Part shown: positions 19,322 through 28,662 of the stretch, one piece after another
How the letters are laid out: every line of letters begins with the position of its first letter
Numbering within the stretch: the first letter of the stretch is position 1
From: JABFSA01 sp963827515
GTDB lineage: Bacteria > Acidobacteriota > Vicinamibacteria > Vicinamibacterales > UBA2999
DNA length: 64,000 bases
Direction: 5' to 3'
Assembly: GCA_963827515.1 (NCBI GenBank)
Contig: CAWHBF010000008.1
Location: forward strand, 62,001 to 126,000
The notes under the pieces: generated by a model
Told to the model about the DNA's origin: nothing
What the model saw: only the letters and a program-made list of their open reading frames with translations
Database searches by the model: none
Program-made: the position numbers and the translations under genes

Positions 19322-21004
19322 CACGAGGGCGATCCGATCAGCGCCTTGAGACGGCCCTTGATCCGGGCCAGGTGCTTCCGGCGCGCACCGGCCCACTGTT
19401 CGCGCTGGCGCTCGCGTCGGCGACCTGCCAGGAACTGTCGCTTCTCGGCAACTCGCTGATCGCGTTCAGCCGAGGCGGCCTGCTTGTGCGCCGCCTTTCG
19501 CATCTTCGCCCGATCGTTGATCATCTCCGGCGTATCGCGGAGCGCAGCCCGAAGCCACCCCTGCTCCGACGATCGCGACACCGCGCGCACGAACGGCTGC
19601 AGCGCGGCGTGCCACACCGACGGAACGTCGGCAGCACGCGGTGGAACACTCGCGATAGCTTCGACGGCCTCTACGAATACTGGCGTGGCGCGAACGTCGA
19701 GGCCCCTGCGGCCGCACGAAGGCTCTGACGAATCTCATGTTACGTTCGTCGCGTCCGGTCGGCTGTGCGATTGTCTCCGCAAGCTCCGCAAGGTGATCCG
19801 GAATCGAGCGGGTGGCGCGTAACAGCCCGCCTTCCACGTTCATCAGGTAGCGGAAGTGCTGCACGCCCTCCTGGTACATCTCGAACTCCGGAAGCATCAA
19901 CGTCAGCACCGGACGACCGACAATCGCCGCTTCCAGAAACGCGCTCGTCACCAGACCGACCACCGCGTGGCTGTGATACAGGGAATCGAAGTAGTCGGCC
20001 TGCGCATCCGGGCTCACCGGATTCCGTCCATACAGGACGGCGTTCCCGAATCGTTCGAGGGAGACATCCTTCCATTCGTCCATTCGCTCGGGATGCGGAC
20101 GCACGAGAATGCCCGCGTCCCTCAAGCGCGGGTCGGCGCTCCGGCGAATCTCCTCGATCCAACGCAGCACGAACGCGGACTCGTTGGGATTCGGCGTCAT
20201 CACCGAACAGACATACAGAATGATCGGGTGCTCCGAAGACAGGCCCACAGCCTGACAGAACGACGCGCGGTCACGCGATGGCGTCCGATCGAACCACTGG
20301 TCGTAGCACTGCGCGCCGGTCACGGAGATGCGCTCCTCCGGCATGCCGTGCCACTCGATCGCTTCCCGCTTCTGCGTCTCATTCCAGAGCAGGATGCGGT
20401 CCGGCACGTCGCGCAACAGTGCCTTGCTCGACAGGTGATCCCAGCTGAATACGCAGATGCCGGTGCGCCGGCCAAGCGCGCGGGCGGCCCGCAGATGATC
20501 GATCTGCGGCAGACGCCATGCCGTCACCGATGCCACCAGCACCACGTCCGGGTTTTGCGCTTCGATGAAGGCCCGACTCGCCTCGCTGACCGGCATGACC
20601 CGCTCACTCGCACGCAGTATGGCCTGCAGGACGCGACGTCCCGACGGATTGCCGTCGACGCCGGCGTCCATCAGCCTGAGGACACCGCGAGGAATCCGTT
20701 CCCTGAGCGTCAGACGAGACTTACTGAAGGGCGCGAACGCACTGTCGTGAAAGCGCACGTAGTCGGACGCGCTGCGCAGCTTCCGCGCGAGCAGGAACCA
20801 CGGCTCATCGTCCAGAGACGGTGCGAACCCGTAGGTGATGCCTGGACGTCCCGCCGCCAAACGTTCGACGAGCGCCGCTCCGCCGAGCGATTCGCGTTCA
20901 TCGGCCGCCAAGTGCACCGAATGGCCTCGTTCCGCCAGCGCGAGGACCACCGACTCGAAGTTTCGGTAGTACGCATAGTGCGCCGCGAGAAAGAGCACTC
21001 TCAT
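19321..21004 (-). CDS. SWDHL-family protein, putative GT-B-like glycosyltransferase, one frameshift
   Basis: 560 residues after removing one G from the GGGG near 19703; without this the frame leaves the family at ..FVRPQG. Starts MRVLFLAAHYAYYRNFESVV at 21004. Motifs: HLAADERESLGG, CVFSWDHLSSKALLRDVPDR, LLWNETQKREAIEWHGMPE, VTGAQCYDQWFDRTPSRDR, ILVRPHPERMDEWKDV, VVGLVTSAFLEAAIVGRPV (the usual N of GLNTS is V here), HFRYLMNVEGGLLRATRS. After the shift point the tail reads LDVRATPVFVEAVEAI and ends in about 60 Arg/Lys/Ala-rich residues. The ATG overlaps the stop of the NeuC-NeuA fusion. Confidence 0.75.
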
Positions 21005-22851
21005 ACGGAACGAGCTGTCATGAGTAGCCCAGCGAGCTCGAGGTCGAAGGCATCGTCAATGTCGAACGACTCTGCGCGCGACATCACGAGGCCGCGCGTG
21101 TCCGTGCCGTACAAGGATCGCGCGTCCGTGACGATCGGTGTGCGAACCGCCAGCACGGCGGGGCCGTTACGTGCAAACAGGAGCGGTTTGTCCTGGCGTC
21201 GGGTTGGCGCCGGCCCTTCAGCCCATGCGACAAGCCGGTCGCCCTGCAAGCGCATCAGGGACGAGGGCGTGAACTGATGCGGGACCGGCAGAATGGTGAC
21301 CACCGAATCGGCCCCTGAAGAGGTCAGCAGGTCGACGGCCTCGTCGATGTGCCCGGCTCGTCGAAACGGTGACGTGGGCTGCAGCAACACGAGCAGGTCG
21401 GGCCTGTACTGTTCGCGCGCGTGAAGCGCGGCGACGAGGTCGACCAGGACATCGAGCATAGGGGTCTCGTCAGCGGCGAGCCGCTGGGATCGCAAGAAGG
21501 GCACCTCGACGCCGAGCTGTCGTGACACGCCCGCGATCTCTTCGTCGTCGGTGCTCACTACCACCCGGGTCAGTCGGCTGCTCGCCAGTGCGGCATCGGT
21601 CGTGTACGCCAGTAACGGGCGACCCGCCAGAGGCGCCAGGTTCTTGCGGGGAATCCCCTTCGATCCGCCGCGCGCCGGAATGACACCCAGGACGTTCAGT
21701 ACCTGAATCCGCTTCTGCACGCCCAGTGTCGTGCGTGCCAGGACTTCCGCAATCCTCGGACCCGCCTGCCCGTCGCCGTAGAGGTGCGCAGGCGGGAACC
21801 GTCCGTGCTCGACCTGACGCCGAATCGCATCGGCGATAGCCTTACGGTCGTGACCGACGTCGATGACGTTCGGCGCCCGTTCGCGGCCATCCTGCCGACT
21901 CCCGATGTTGACCGCGGGCGTACCGACGAACGCCCCCTCTCGAATCGACGCGCTCGAATTACCCACCAGGCACGCGGCACTCCGCATGAGCCGCAGGTAG
22001 GTCTCGACCGGAAAATTCTTGTAGAACCGGATGTACTCGGGCTTGTAGTTCTCGCGAAACTTGCGCATGCCTCTCGATACGTCTTCAGAGCCCGCGTCCA
22101 CGTTCGGCCAGAGCATCACGGCGGGCATTTGCAACTCGTGCAGCGCCATCAGGGTTTCCGCGATCTGACGTTCCGCCTGCCCATACTCCGTGGTCACGGG
22201 ATGCTGGCTCACCAGCAGGAACGGTTCGTCGGTCGCAATGTGCCCACCGACGCCTTCTCGATCGAGCCACTCGGTGTCGAGCGCTGCCCCGCCGCTGGCC
22301 AACACCTCCGCGAGTAGATCGATACGCGGACAACCCACGACGTGGATGCTGTGCGGCTCTTCGCCGAGGCGGAGAATCCGATCCGCCGAGTCCTGATTTG
22401 CCGGAAAGTGAATGTGCGCCAGCTTGGTGATCGCGTGTCGAATACTCTCGTCGATGGTACCCGTGACTTCGCCGCCCATCGTGTGCGCAAGCGGGATGTT
22501 CATGTAGGCGGACGCGACCGCGGTCGCCATCGTCTCGAATCGATCGCCAACGGTGATCACGACATCGGGGCTGAGAAGCTCGAACAGCGTGGGCAGTTCC
22601 AGGAGACCCAGCCCCGTTGACTTGGCCATCGTCACTGGCGTCTCACCCTCGACGATCATGTTGACCCGTGCATCCGGCGTAAAGCCGTCACGCACGATGA
22701 CATCGACGACGGACCCGAATCGATCGAGCAGTGCCGACGCAGCAACGATAATCTGAAGCTTTAGATCGGGATGTGCCTCCACGGCCCGCATGACCGACTT
22801 GATGCTCCCGTAGTTGGCACGGGACCCGACCACGACACAGACCTTACGCAT
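21001..22851 (-). CDS. Natural fusion of UDP-HexNAc 2-epimerase (NeuC-like) and acylneuraminate cytidylyltransferase (NeuA-like)
   Basis: 616 residues in one uninterrupted frame. Residues 1 to about 387 are a hydrolysing epimerase: VCVVVGSRANYGSIKSVM, TVGDRFETMATAVASAYMN, GGEVTGTIDESIRHAITKLA, SQHPVTTEYGQAE, NSSASIREGAFVGTPAVN. Residues 388-616 are a cytidylyltransferase: VLGVIPARGGSKGIPRKN, VVVSTDDEEIAGV, LLVLLQPTSPFRRAGHID. The halves catalyse the first and last steps of nonulosonate activation, with the NeuB step between them supplied elsewhere. The pair duplicates the separate genes at 8721-9878 and 7070-7769. It overlaps the deacetylase gene by 8 bp upstream and the next gene by ATGA. 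A second substrate specificity is plausible. Confidence 0.9.
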   Translation of the reverse strand: MRKVCVVVGSRANYGSIKSVMRAVEAHPDLKLQIIVAASALLDRFGSVVDVIVRDGFTPDARVNMIVEGETPVTMAKSTGLGLLELPTLFELLSPDVVITVGDRFETMATAVASAYMNIPLAHTMGGEVTGTIDESIRHAITKLAHIHFPANQDSADRILRLGEEPHSIHVVGCPRIDLLAEVLASGGAALDTEWLDREGVGGHIATDEPFLLVSQHPVTTEYGQAERQIAETLMALHELQMPAVMLWPNVDAGSEDVSRGMRKFRENYKPEYIRFYKNFPVETYLRLMRSAACLVGNSSASIREGAFVGTPAVNIGSRQDGRERAPNVIDVGHDRKAIADAIRRQVEHGRFPPAHLYGDGQAGPRIAEVLARTTLGVQKRIQVLNVLGVIPARGGSKGIPRKNLAPLAGRPLLAYTTDAALASSRLTRVVVSTDDEEIAGVSRQLGVEVPFLRSQRLAADETPMLDVLVDLVAALHAREQYRPDLLVLLQPTSPFRRAGHIDEAVDLLTSSGADSVVTILPVPHQFTPSSLMRLQGDRLVAWAEGPAPTRRQDKPLLFARNGPAVLAVRTPIVTDARSLYGTDTRGLVMSRAESFDIDDAFDLELAGLLMTARSV

Positions 22852-23809
22852 AGGTTTTCACGTCCACGGACATATCGCGCGTATCGAATCGCGGCAACTC
22901 GTACCGCGGCTCACGACCGATCACCGCCTCGCGGCGTACGGTGTTGAAGGCCATTGAATATCCACTCTCTTCGAGCACGCGCAGTGTGTCGGCGTTGTAC
23001 GTGTGAGAGAAGCCATACGGGTAGCAGAAGGACACCGTACCCTGCCCGGTCACGTCAGCTATGAGACGAGGACCGTTTCGCAGTTCGGCGCGCTGGGCAT
23101 CGAGTGGGAGCCGAGACAGCACCGGGTGCGTTTCGGTATGGAATCCAAACGTCATGCCGCCAAGGGCCATCTCGCGCACCTGAGCCGCCGAGAGATAGAG
23201 ACTCTTCGCGAAGGCTGCCGCATCGCCAACATGCAGCGCAAACAGCCTGGACAAGACGCGATCGGCGATGGGGTAAGGCGCTTCGTAGTTCAGGATGCGC
23301 TTGATTCGCACGTCCGGCGCTTCGTCATAACGATAGATTCCCTCACGGCCGGACGATAATCCGCTCGCGGTGCCCTCCTGCGGCGCTGTGCTCACACCCT
23401 CGCCTTCCAGCGCGGCACCGACTTCCGTCGTAAACCGGTCGGCGCCGAGCTGGCTGAGAAGGAAATGCGTCTTGTGGACGTTCAAGAGCACCGGGTTCTC
23501 GCCGAGCGTGCCTCCCGCCAGAAAGAAGATGCCTCCCAGCCCCCTCGAGTGGAGCAGCGGGAACACGTGTTCGTAATGATCGACGAACCCGTCGTCGAAG
23601 GTCAGCAGCGCCGTCGGCCGATCGAACCCCACCCCCGCGAGGACAGCACGCTCGAACGTCGGACCGTCGATCACGTCGTATCGAGCCTGCAGCCAGTCGA
23701 GCTGCGCCTCGAAGCCGGCAACCGACAGCCCCTTGATTCCCGGAAACGGCGTCCGCTCGACGTCCCGCACGTAGTGGTAGAACACGATCGTGCAGCCTCG
23801 CGGCGTCAT
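22844..23809 (-). CDS. Polysaccharide deacetylase family protein (NodB homology)
   Basis: 321 residues. N-de-acetylates or otherwise hydrolyses an amide on a sugar. Visible hallmarks: IVFYHYVRD near the start, ALLTFDDGFVDHY (the metal-binding Asp-Asp motif) near residues 67-79, FGFHTETHPVLSRL (His pair) near 227-240, and FCYPYGFSHTYN later. A roughly 90-residue insert between the first and second motif is longer than in minimal NodB domains. No signal peptide is seen, so it likely acts in the cytoplasm on a nucleotide- or lipid-linked sugar. Adjacent to a formyltransferase, it could expose an amine that is then formylated (inference). Confidence 0.85.
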   Translation of the reverse strand: MTPRGCTIVFYHYVRDVERTPFPGIKGLSVAGFEAQLDWLQARYDVIDGPTFERAVLAGVGFDRPTALLTFDDGFVDHYEHVFPLLHSRGLGGIFFLAGGTLGENPVLLNVHKTHFLLSQLGADRFTTEVGAALEGEGVSTAPQEGTASGLSSGREGIYRYDEAPDVRIKRILNYEAPYPIADRVLSRLFALHVGDAAAFAKSLYLSAAQVREMALGGMTFGFHTETHPVLSRLPLDAQRAELRNGPRLIADVTGQGTVSFCYPYGFSHTYNADTLRVLEESGYSMAFNTVRREAVIGREPRYELPRFDTRDMSVDVKTYA

Positions 23810-24612
23810 GCGACACGCTCCGGTTCGATGAGCCGAAGAGCCGCGTCGCGGGACGGGCGCGCGGCCAGGTAGTCGTCGATCATGCCCGTCTCAAAGTTCC
23901 GGTACAACGTCCGCACCGCATCGGCACTGAAGTCCTTTCGCTGATAGAGACGACCGCCGCTCCATTGCGGAACTGGACGCGCCATCCCTGCCACGTGCGT
24001 CGTCGCCGCGCGGAGGAGTGCGTCGGCCGCTGCGACGATCGTCTTGTTTCCGATGTCATGGGGTCCATCGCCACGCGTGATGGTCGGTCTCGCGTGCGCC
24101 AGCATCGGCCCGGTGTCGATGCCGGCATCCAGATAGTGAATGGTGGCGCCGACGTACTCGGGCTCTCGATTCACGAGCGGCCAGAAGTTCGTTCCAGCGC
24201 CTCGATAGTATGGGGACAGCCCCAGATGGATATTGATGATGCGGCCGTCGAACGCGGATAACAGCGGTTCGCGCAGGATGCCGGTGCCGAACACCAGCAC
24301 GACATCCGGCCGAGCGGCGGCCATGAGCGCCACCTCCGCCGGGTCGTTGCAGGCGCCGGGGGACACAACCCTGTGCACGACGCGAGGACCGACGCGAACG
24401 GCGTCATGGGATGAAAAATGAGCGGCTTCCGATTCGTCACGACTGCTGAAATGACGCTGAATCACGACCTCGTCGTCGGCATTCGTCGCGTATCGCTCCG
24501 GGCGAAAGCTCTTCTCCTCCTGCCATACGCCAACGAGATCGCAGCCATCTGCGACCGCGTTCGCGACGAACACATGCCGGCGAAACGTACTGGTCAGCAG
24601 AATGGCTCTCAT
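23806..24612 (-). CDS. Formyltransferase-family protein (GART/FMT fold)
   Basis: 268 residues from the ATG at 24612 (MRAILLTSTFRRHVFVANAV). The catalytic motif IINIHLGLSPYYRGAGTNFW near residues 125-144 carries the Asn and His, and HYLDAGIDTGPML near 157-169 carries the Asp of the N10-formyl-THF transferase fold. The LSPYYRG pattern resembles sugar N-formyltransferases and the N-terminal domain of ArnA more than initiator-tRNA formyltransferase, and the usual C-terminal tRNA-binding domain is missing. It overlaps genes on both sides by ATGA. Likely role: N-formylation of an amino sugar in this glycan. Confidence 0.85.
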   Translation of the reverse strand: MRAILLTSTFRRHVFVANAVADGCDLVGVWQEEKSFRPERYATNADDEVVIQRHFSSRDESEAAHFSSHDAVRVGPRVVHRVVSPGACNDPAEVALMAAARPDVVLVFGTGILREPLLSAFDGRIINIHLGLSPYYRGAGTNFWPLVNREPEYVGATIHYLDAGIDTGPMLAHARPTITRGDGPHDIGNKTIVAAADALLRAATTHVAGMARPVPQWSGGRLYQRKDFSADAVRTLYRNFETGMIDDYLAARPSRDAALRLIEPERVA

Positions 24613-25795
24613 GCGGCCACGAGCGCACTGAGCGCAGACTGAACGAGTCCCGCGCGGGCCACGTCGATCGGCAGCAGGGTGGCCGCGCCAATCTCCGAAA
24701 ACGCCCGCTGCGCCGCATGCAGGTGATGTAACTTGAACGACTGTCGAGAATAGAAGGCGACAGCCGGGACCTTGTACAGGGGCGCCAAGATACGAGTATC
24801 CGCCGTAGGTACCCACGAACGAGCGGGCGCCGGCGATCACTGCGCTCTGCACCGCGAGATTGCGAGCCGGCGACATGCCCTCCGCGATACCGATGATTCG
24901 ACCGGGGACGTCCGGTACCCAGTCGCTGTGCTCATCCGCGCGAAAGCCCGGGTTCAGCACGACGACTGACGATCGTTCCGCCAGCGACGATACGACACCG
25001 CGGGCGAACATCCGATTCTCATCCGTTGCCGGAAAACATTCGCTGAAGTAGAAACCGCACCGCCACGTACTCCGACGGTAGCCCTGACGGCAGCGCCGCC
25101 ACGGGCGGATCCAGCAGCCGTGGTCGAGTGAACTGGCTGATGAGGGAATAGCCTGCCTCGTCGGCCCAGTACGGCGCGAACGCCCGGTACATGAGTCCCG
25201 GATGAAGAACGTCGATCTCGGCGTGCTGGCGATGCCTGGCTACTGCGTCGGTGACACGCTCGTCGAAAGCGCCCAGACGACGATGCTTTCGCTTCTCGTC
25301 GGCTACCGCCACACGGAATTCTTCAGGCTCGAAGAGGGAAAGAATGTCGACATACTGCGCCTGGTCGCGTCCATACCACGACGCTACACCACCTCGCGAT
25401 ACGACCAGTTCACGATCCGCGTCGATGTTCCATTGGGTCCGCGCCCACGCCACGAACGGAATCCAATAAAGCAGCTCGAAACCTACTTCACCGGTCCACG
25501 GGCCGATGAGCAGCGGGCTGGAACGAGCCGCAACCCGGTCAATCTCGTCGAACAGCTGCCGATGAGCCTTCTGCTGCCCGGCGACACCGCGCAGCGCCTC
25601 CTTGAACTCGCGAAGGTCCTTGGCTGTCGGCTGTTCCCTCGCCGTCTGCGCGAGCTCCGACATGCCCGCCTCCAACGTCGCCGCCCTGTCGCGCTCGGCC
25701 TCGCCGAGCTTGCGAATGGCCCGCTCGACCTCCGAGAGACGCTCCTCTGTCCGGCGTCCGGTGAGAACCGCTGCGATGCGCTGCAACATGGACAA
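24609..25795 (-). CDS. GPW-family protein with coiled-coil N-terminus, two frameshifts
   Basis: About 394 residues after removing an extra T near 25042 (CGGTTTCTAC) and one extra base near 24787 (TATCTTGGCGC). Residues 1-90 are a predicted coiled coil with many Glu, Arg and Leu (LSEVERAIRKLGEAERDRAA). The GPW domain follows: LLIGPWTGEVGFELLYWIPF, VVSRGGVASWYGRD, HPGLMYRAFAPYW, EYVAVRFYFSECFPAT, NLAVQSAVIAGARSFVGTYG, then a tail with AVAFYSRQSFKLHHLH. The first of two close ATGs (25795) is used here. It follows an SWDHL gene by 18 bp and overlaps the formyltransferase gene by ATGA. Its nearest relative is at 27409-28662, which has the same N-terminal coil. Confidence 0.75.
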
Positions 25796-25813
25796 GGGAT
25801 CGCTATGTCGATC

Positions 25814-27412
25814 TCAGGGGGTCCACCGCCGCGCACGGAGTGGCTTCACAACAGACTTCTGCCACCATTTCGTGGCGGCCTTTCGCCTGTGGTACGTGGA
25901 TTGATGCCACCGCCTGCGCATCGGCTTCAACGGGTCCGGCCTTGCCAGCCAGCCGGCGATTGCAGCAGGCACGGCCGCGGCGAGCACGACCGGGCGCAGA
26001 AAATAGCCCCAGACCGGCGCGCGTTGAGGCACCGGCGCCGGCGCGGCGGCCAGTCGTTCGACGGCGTCGACGAACATCGGCGTCGCGGGACGGTCGATGC
26101 CACCGGGACGAATGAAGCTCCCGATGAAACGCCGGGTCTCTGCGCGCGCGCCCTCCGGATCTCGCAGCCTGTCGCTGAGCTGCGAGACGTGTTCTTCAAT
26201 CGTGGACGCGATCCGGACACAACCGCCGTTCTCGGGCAACAAGTGGTGAAAATGAATGGTGCCTTCCTGCGTGCCTGCAAACTCCTCGGCCAGCATCGAG
26301 AACACCGGCCGGCCGATGATCGCCGCCTCGATCATCGCGCTCGTATTGATGCCGACGACCGCGGCCGAGTGATAGATCGAGTCGAAGAAATCGGCGCGGT
26401 TAGCAGGGTCGATCGGATTGTAGCCACCACGCGGAAAGAAGACCGCGCCAGGCAGGTCCACAAGCGGATCCGGATCCCAGGCGTGGCAGTTGTATGGATG
26501 AGGCCTCACGAGAACGTTGATGTCCCGCAGCGACTGATCGTCGCTCGCACGCAGCGCTGCGATCCATTTGCAGACGAACGCCACTTCGGCACGCGACTCG
26601 GAAATGAAACTGGAGGAGCCGGTGAACAGCAGAAACGGACGCTCGTCTCGCAGGCCGACGCGCTCGCAGAAGGCCTTCCGGTCGCGGGTCACCTCCTTCA
26701 TGAACCAGCGATCGAACAACTGCGCCCCGGTCGCCACGATCTTGTGGTCCGGAATGTAGTGATACTCGTGGGCCTCGCGCTTCTGCGCCTCGTTCCACAC
26801 GATGACCAGATCCGGCTCCACCCGGAGAAGGCCCTTGTTCGTCAGGTTGTCCCAGCTGGCGACGCAGGCCGCGGAACGGATGCCGCGCGCGCGCGCGGCC
26901 TTGATCCAATCAACCTGCTCGGACGCCGCGTCGATGAGCGGCGAGACGAGCACGACGTCGGGCGCCTGTTCGTCGAGAAACTCGGCGATGGGTCCGCATA
27001 CGGGAATGGACCGTTCAGCGGCCATCAGCAGGCGTTCGGCGGTATGGACGCGAGATGGAGCCATCTGCGGAATGGAGTCGAGCCAGTGATACGCCGCGGG
27101 CAGAACCTTCCGCTTCATGCGAGCGCGCAGGCTCGACGCAGTCGCGAAGCGCGGGTGTAAATACCGAACGAAATCCATGATGCCGCGCAGGCCGTGCGCG
27201 ATCGAGCCCCAGAGACCCGTGTGCTCCGGGACGACACCAAGGACGCGCACGCGGTCCGCGTACGCCTTGAGCCCTTCGAGGCCGACGGGCTTCTTGTGGC
27301 TGGCATTGACGACCGCGATCGCCACGTCGTGCCCTCGAGCAGCGCACTCCTCGATGGCCGAATCGTAGAACCGGAGATACTCGGGCGAGTCCCAGACAAA
27401 GAGAATTTTCAT
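25814..27412 (-). CDS. SWDHL-family protein, putative GT-B-like glycosyltransferase (SWDNL variant)
   Basis: 532 residues, intact. Starts MKILFVWDSPEYLRFYDSAI. Instead of SWDHLSSK it has CVASWDNLTNKGLLRVEPDL, shared with the plus-strand gene at 35610-37034; the N-terminal HKKPVGLEGLKAY region is also like that gene. Other motifs: VWNEAQKREAHEYHYIPD, VATGAQLFDRWFMKEVTR, VLVRPHPYNCHAWDPD, VVGINTSAMIEAAIIGRPV, EGTIHFHHLLPENGG, FIRPGGIDRPATP. A hydrophobic patch (VLAAAVPAAIAGWL) precedes a basic tail. It forms a gene pair with the GPW gene 18 bp downstream, and its own start shares ATGA with the GPW gene before it. Confidence 0.75.
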   Translation of the reverse strand: MKILFVWDSPEYLRFYDSAIEECAARGHDVAIAVVNASHKKPVGLEGLKAYADRVRVLGVVPEHTGLWGSIAHGLRGIMDFVRYLHPRFATASSLRARMKRKVLPAAYHWLDSIPQMAPSRVHTAERLLMAAERSIPVCGPIAEFLDEQAPDVVLVSPLIDAASEQVDWIKAARARGIRSAACVASWDNLTNKGLLRVEPDLVIVWNEAQKREAHEYHYIPDHKIVATGAQLFDRWFMKEVTRDRKAFCERVGLRDERPFLLFTGSSSFISESRAEVAFVCKWIAALRASDDQSLRDINVLVRPHPYNCHAWDPDPLVDLPGAVFFPRGGYNPIDPANRADFFDSIYHSAAVVGINTSAMIEAAIIGRPVFSMLAEEFAGTQEGTIHFHHLLPENGGCVRIASTIEEHVSQLSDRLRDPEGARAETRRFIGSFIRPGGIDRPATPMFVDAVERLAAAPAPVPQRAPVWGYFLRPVVLAAAVPAAIAGWLARPDPLKPMRRRWHQSTYHRRKAATKWWQKSVVKPLRARRWTP

Positions 27413-28662
27413 GGCGCGGTGACGGGGCCCCCCGACAGCAGGCGCACGAGCGGCGCGGTGGCAACATCGAGCGGTACGAGAGAGGCTCCACCGAGCCTCG
27501 CAAAGATCTGCTGCGCGACGTGCAGATGATGCACTTTGAAGGATCGTTCCGAATAGAACGCGAGCGAAGGCACCCCACAGAATGGCGCGAGATAGGAATA
27601 GCCGCCGTAGGTGCCGACGAACGCTCGCGCACGCGAGATCACCGTCGTCTGAACCGCCAGGTTCCGTTCAGGTGACATGTGGGCGGCGATGGTCGATACA
27701 CGCCCACCAGATGCCTCGACGTCGCGATGATCGTCGACAGCGAAGGGTGTGTTCAGGAGTACGACAGGTGCGTGCCGGCTGATGCTGTCGATTGTCGAGG
27801 TGACGAACGCTCGATTCGCCGGAGTATCAGGAAAACATTCACTGAAATAGAATCGCGCGGCCACGTACTCCGCCGGGAGTGCACTCACCACCGGATCGTC
27901 TCCGGGCGGCAGCCGCGCATAGACAGCTCTCGCCTCGACTCGTGCGCTCGACGCCAAATCCTTCCAGTACGGCATGAACAGCCGGTACATCATCCCAGGA
28001 TGCAACAGGTCTGGCCGCCCGAGACTATAGGCTGCGGTCACGCGCTTGGTGAGCTCAGCATCGAAGGCGCCCACGCGCCGCTGCTTCTTGGACTCCTCGG
28101 TGGCTGCGCGGAAGGCATCTGGCGAACAGAACTCGAACGCATCCACATAGTGCGCCGCCAAATCCCCGTACCAGGCCCTCGTACCGCCCCGCGACACGAC
28201 CCACAGACGCTCGGGGGGAATGCGGTAGGTCTGAACCACCCATCGAACGAAGGGCACCCAGTAGATCAGCTCGAATCCAACTTCCCCGGTCCATGGCCCG
28301 ACGATGACCGGTCGCTCGTGACGAAGGAGCTCTTCGATGCGTCGGGTGAATCGGCGATCGTCCATCCCCTGATCGTCCAGCACGTGCGCACGCTCGAGCG
28401 CTTCGGATACGGTCCGATCCTGATGCTTGACCTGTTGCTGAATCGCCTCGACGCGTTGTTCGAGCGAGCGAACCGCTTCGGCGCTTGCCCGGGTTGACAT
28501 CCCCGCCTGCAGGGTCTCGATCTGGCGCCCCTGCGTCGCAAGCGCTTCGCGCTGCGCCCGGCCGAATGCGCCAACCTTTTCCTCCACCACCGCGATCTGG
28601 TCGAGGAGTCGCTGGCCGGAGAGCCGCGCGACGAGCCGACGGACGGCGCCCTCCTGGCTCAT
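27409..28662 (-). CDS. GPW-family protein with coiled-coil N-terminus
   Basis: 417 residues, intact. Residues 1 to about 115 are heptad-rich (IAVVEEKVGAFGRAQREALA, SLEQRVEAIQQQVKHQDRTV) and likely form a coiled coil. The domain then runs VIVGPWTGEVGFELIYWVPF, VVSRGGTRAWYGDLAAHY, HPGMMYRLFMPYW, YVAARFYFSECFPDTPANRA, NLAVQTTVISRARAFVGTYG, YLAPFCGVPSLAFYSERSF. The coil may bring it together with its SWDHL partner or a paralogue. Both ends overlap SWDHL genes by ATGA, giving the alternating order SWDHL, GPW, SWDHL, GPW. Confidence 0.75.
   Translation of the reverse strand: MSQEGAVRRLVARLSGQRLLDQIAVVEEKVGAFGRAQREALATQGRQIETLQAGMSTRASAEAVRSLEQRVEAIQQQVKHQDRTVSEALERAHVLDDQGMDDRRFTRRIEELLRHERPVIVGPWTGEVGFELIYWVPFVRWVVQTYRIPPERLWVVSRGGTRAWYGDLAAHYVDAFEFCSPDAFRAATEESKKQRRVGAFDAELTKRVTAAYSLGRPDLLHPGMMYRLFMPYWKDLASSARVEARAVYARLPPGDDPVVSALPAEYVAARFYFSECFPDTPANRAFVTSTIDSISRHAPVVLLNTPFAVDDHRDVEASGGRVSTIAAHMSPERNLAVQTTVISRARAFVGTYGGYSYLAPFCGVPSLAFYSERSFKVHHLHVAQQIFARLGGASLVPLDVATAPLVRLLSGGPVTAP

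Noticed and set aside
25202..27160. 652-codon plus-strand frame opposite an SWDHL and a GPW gene
   Set aside because: Antisense to two genes with intact family motifs; shadow frame.
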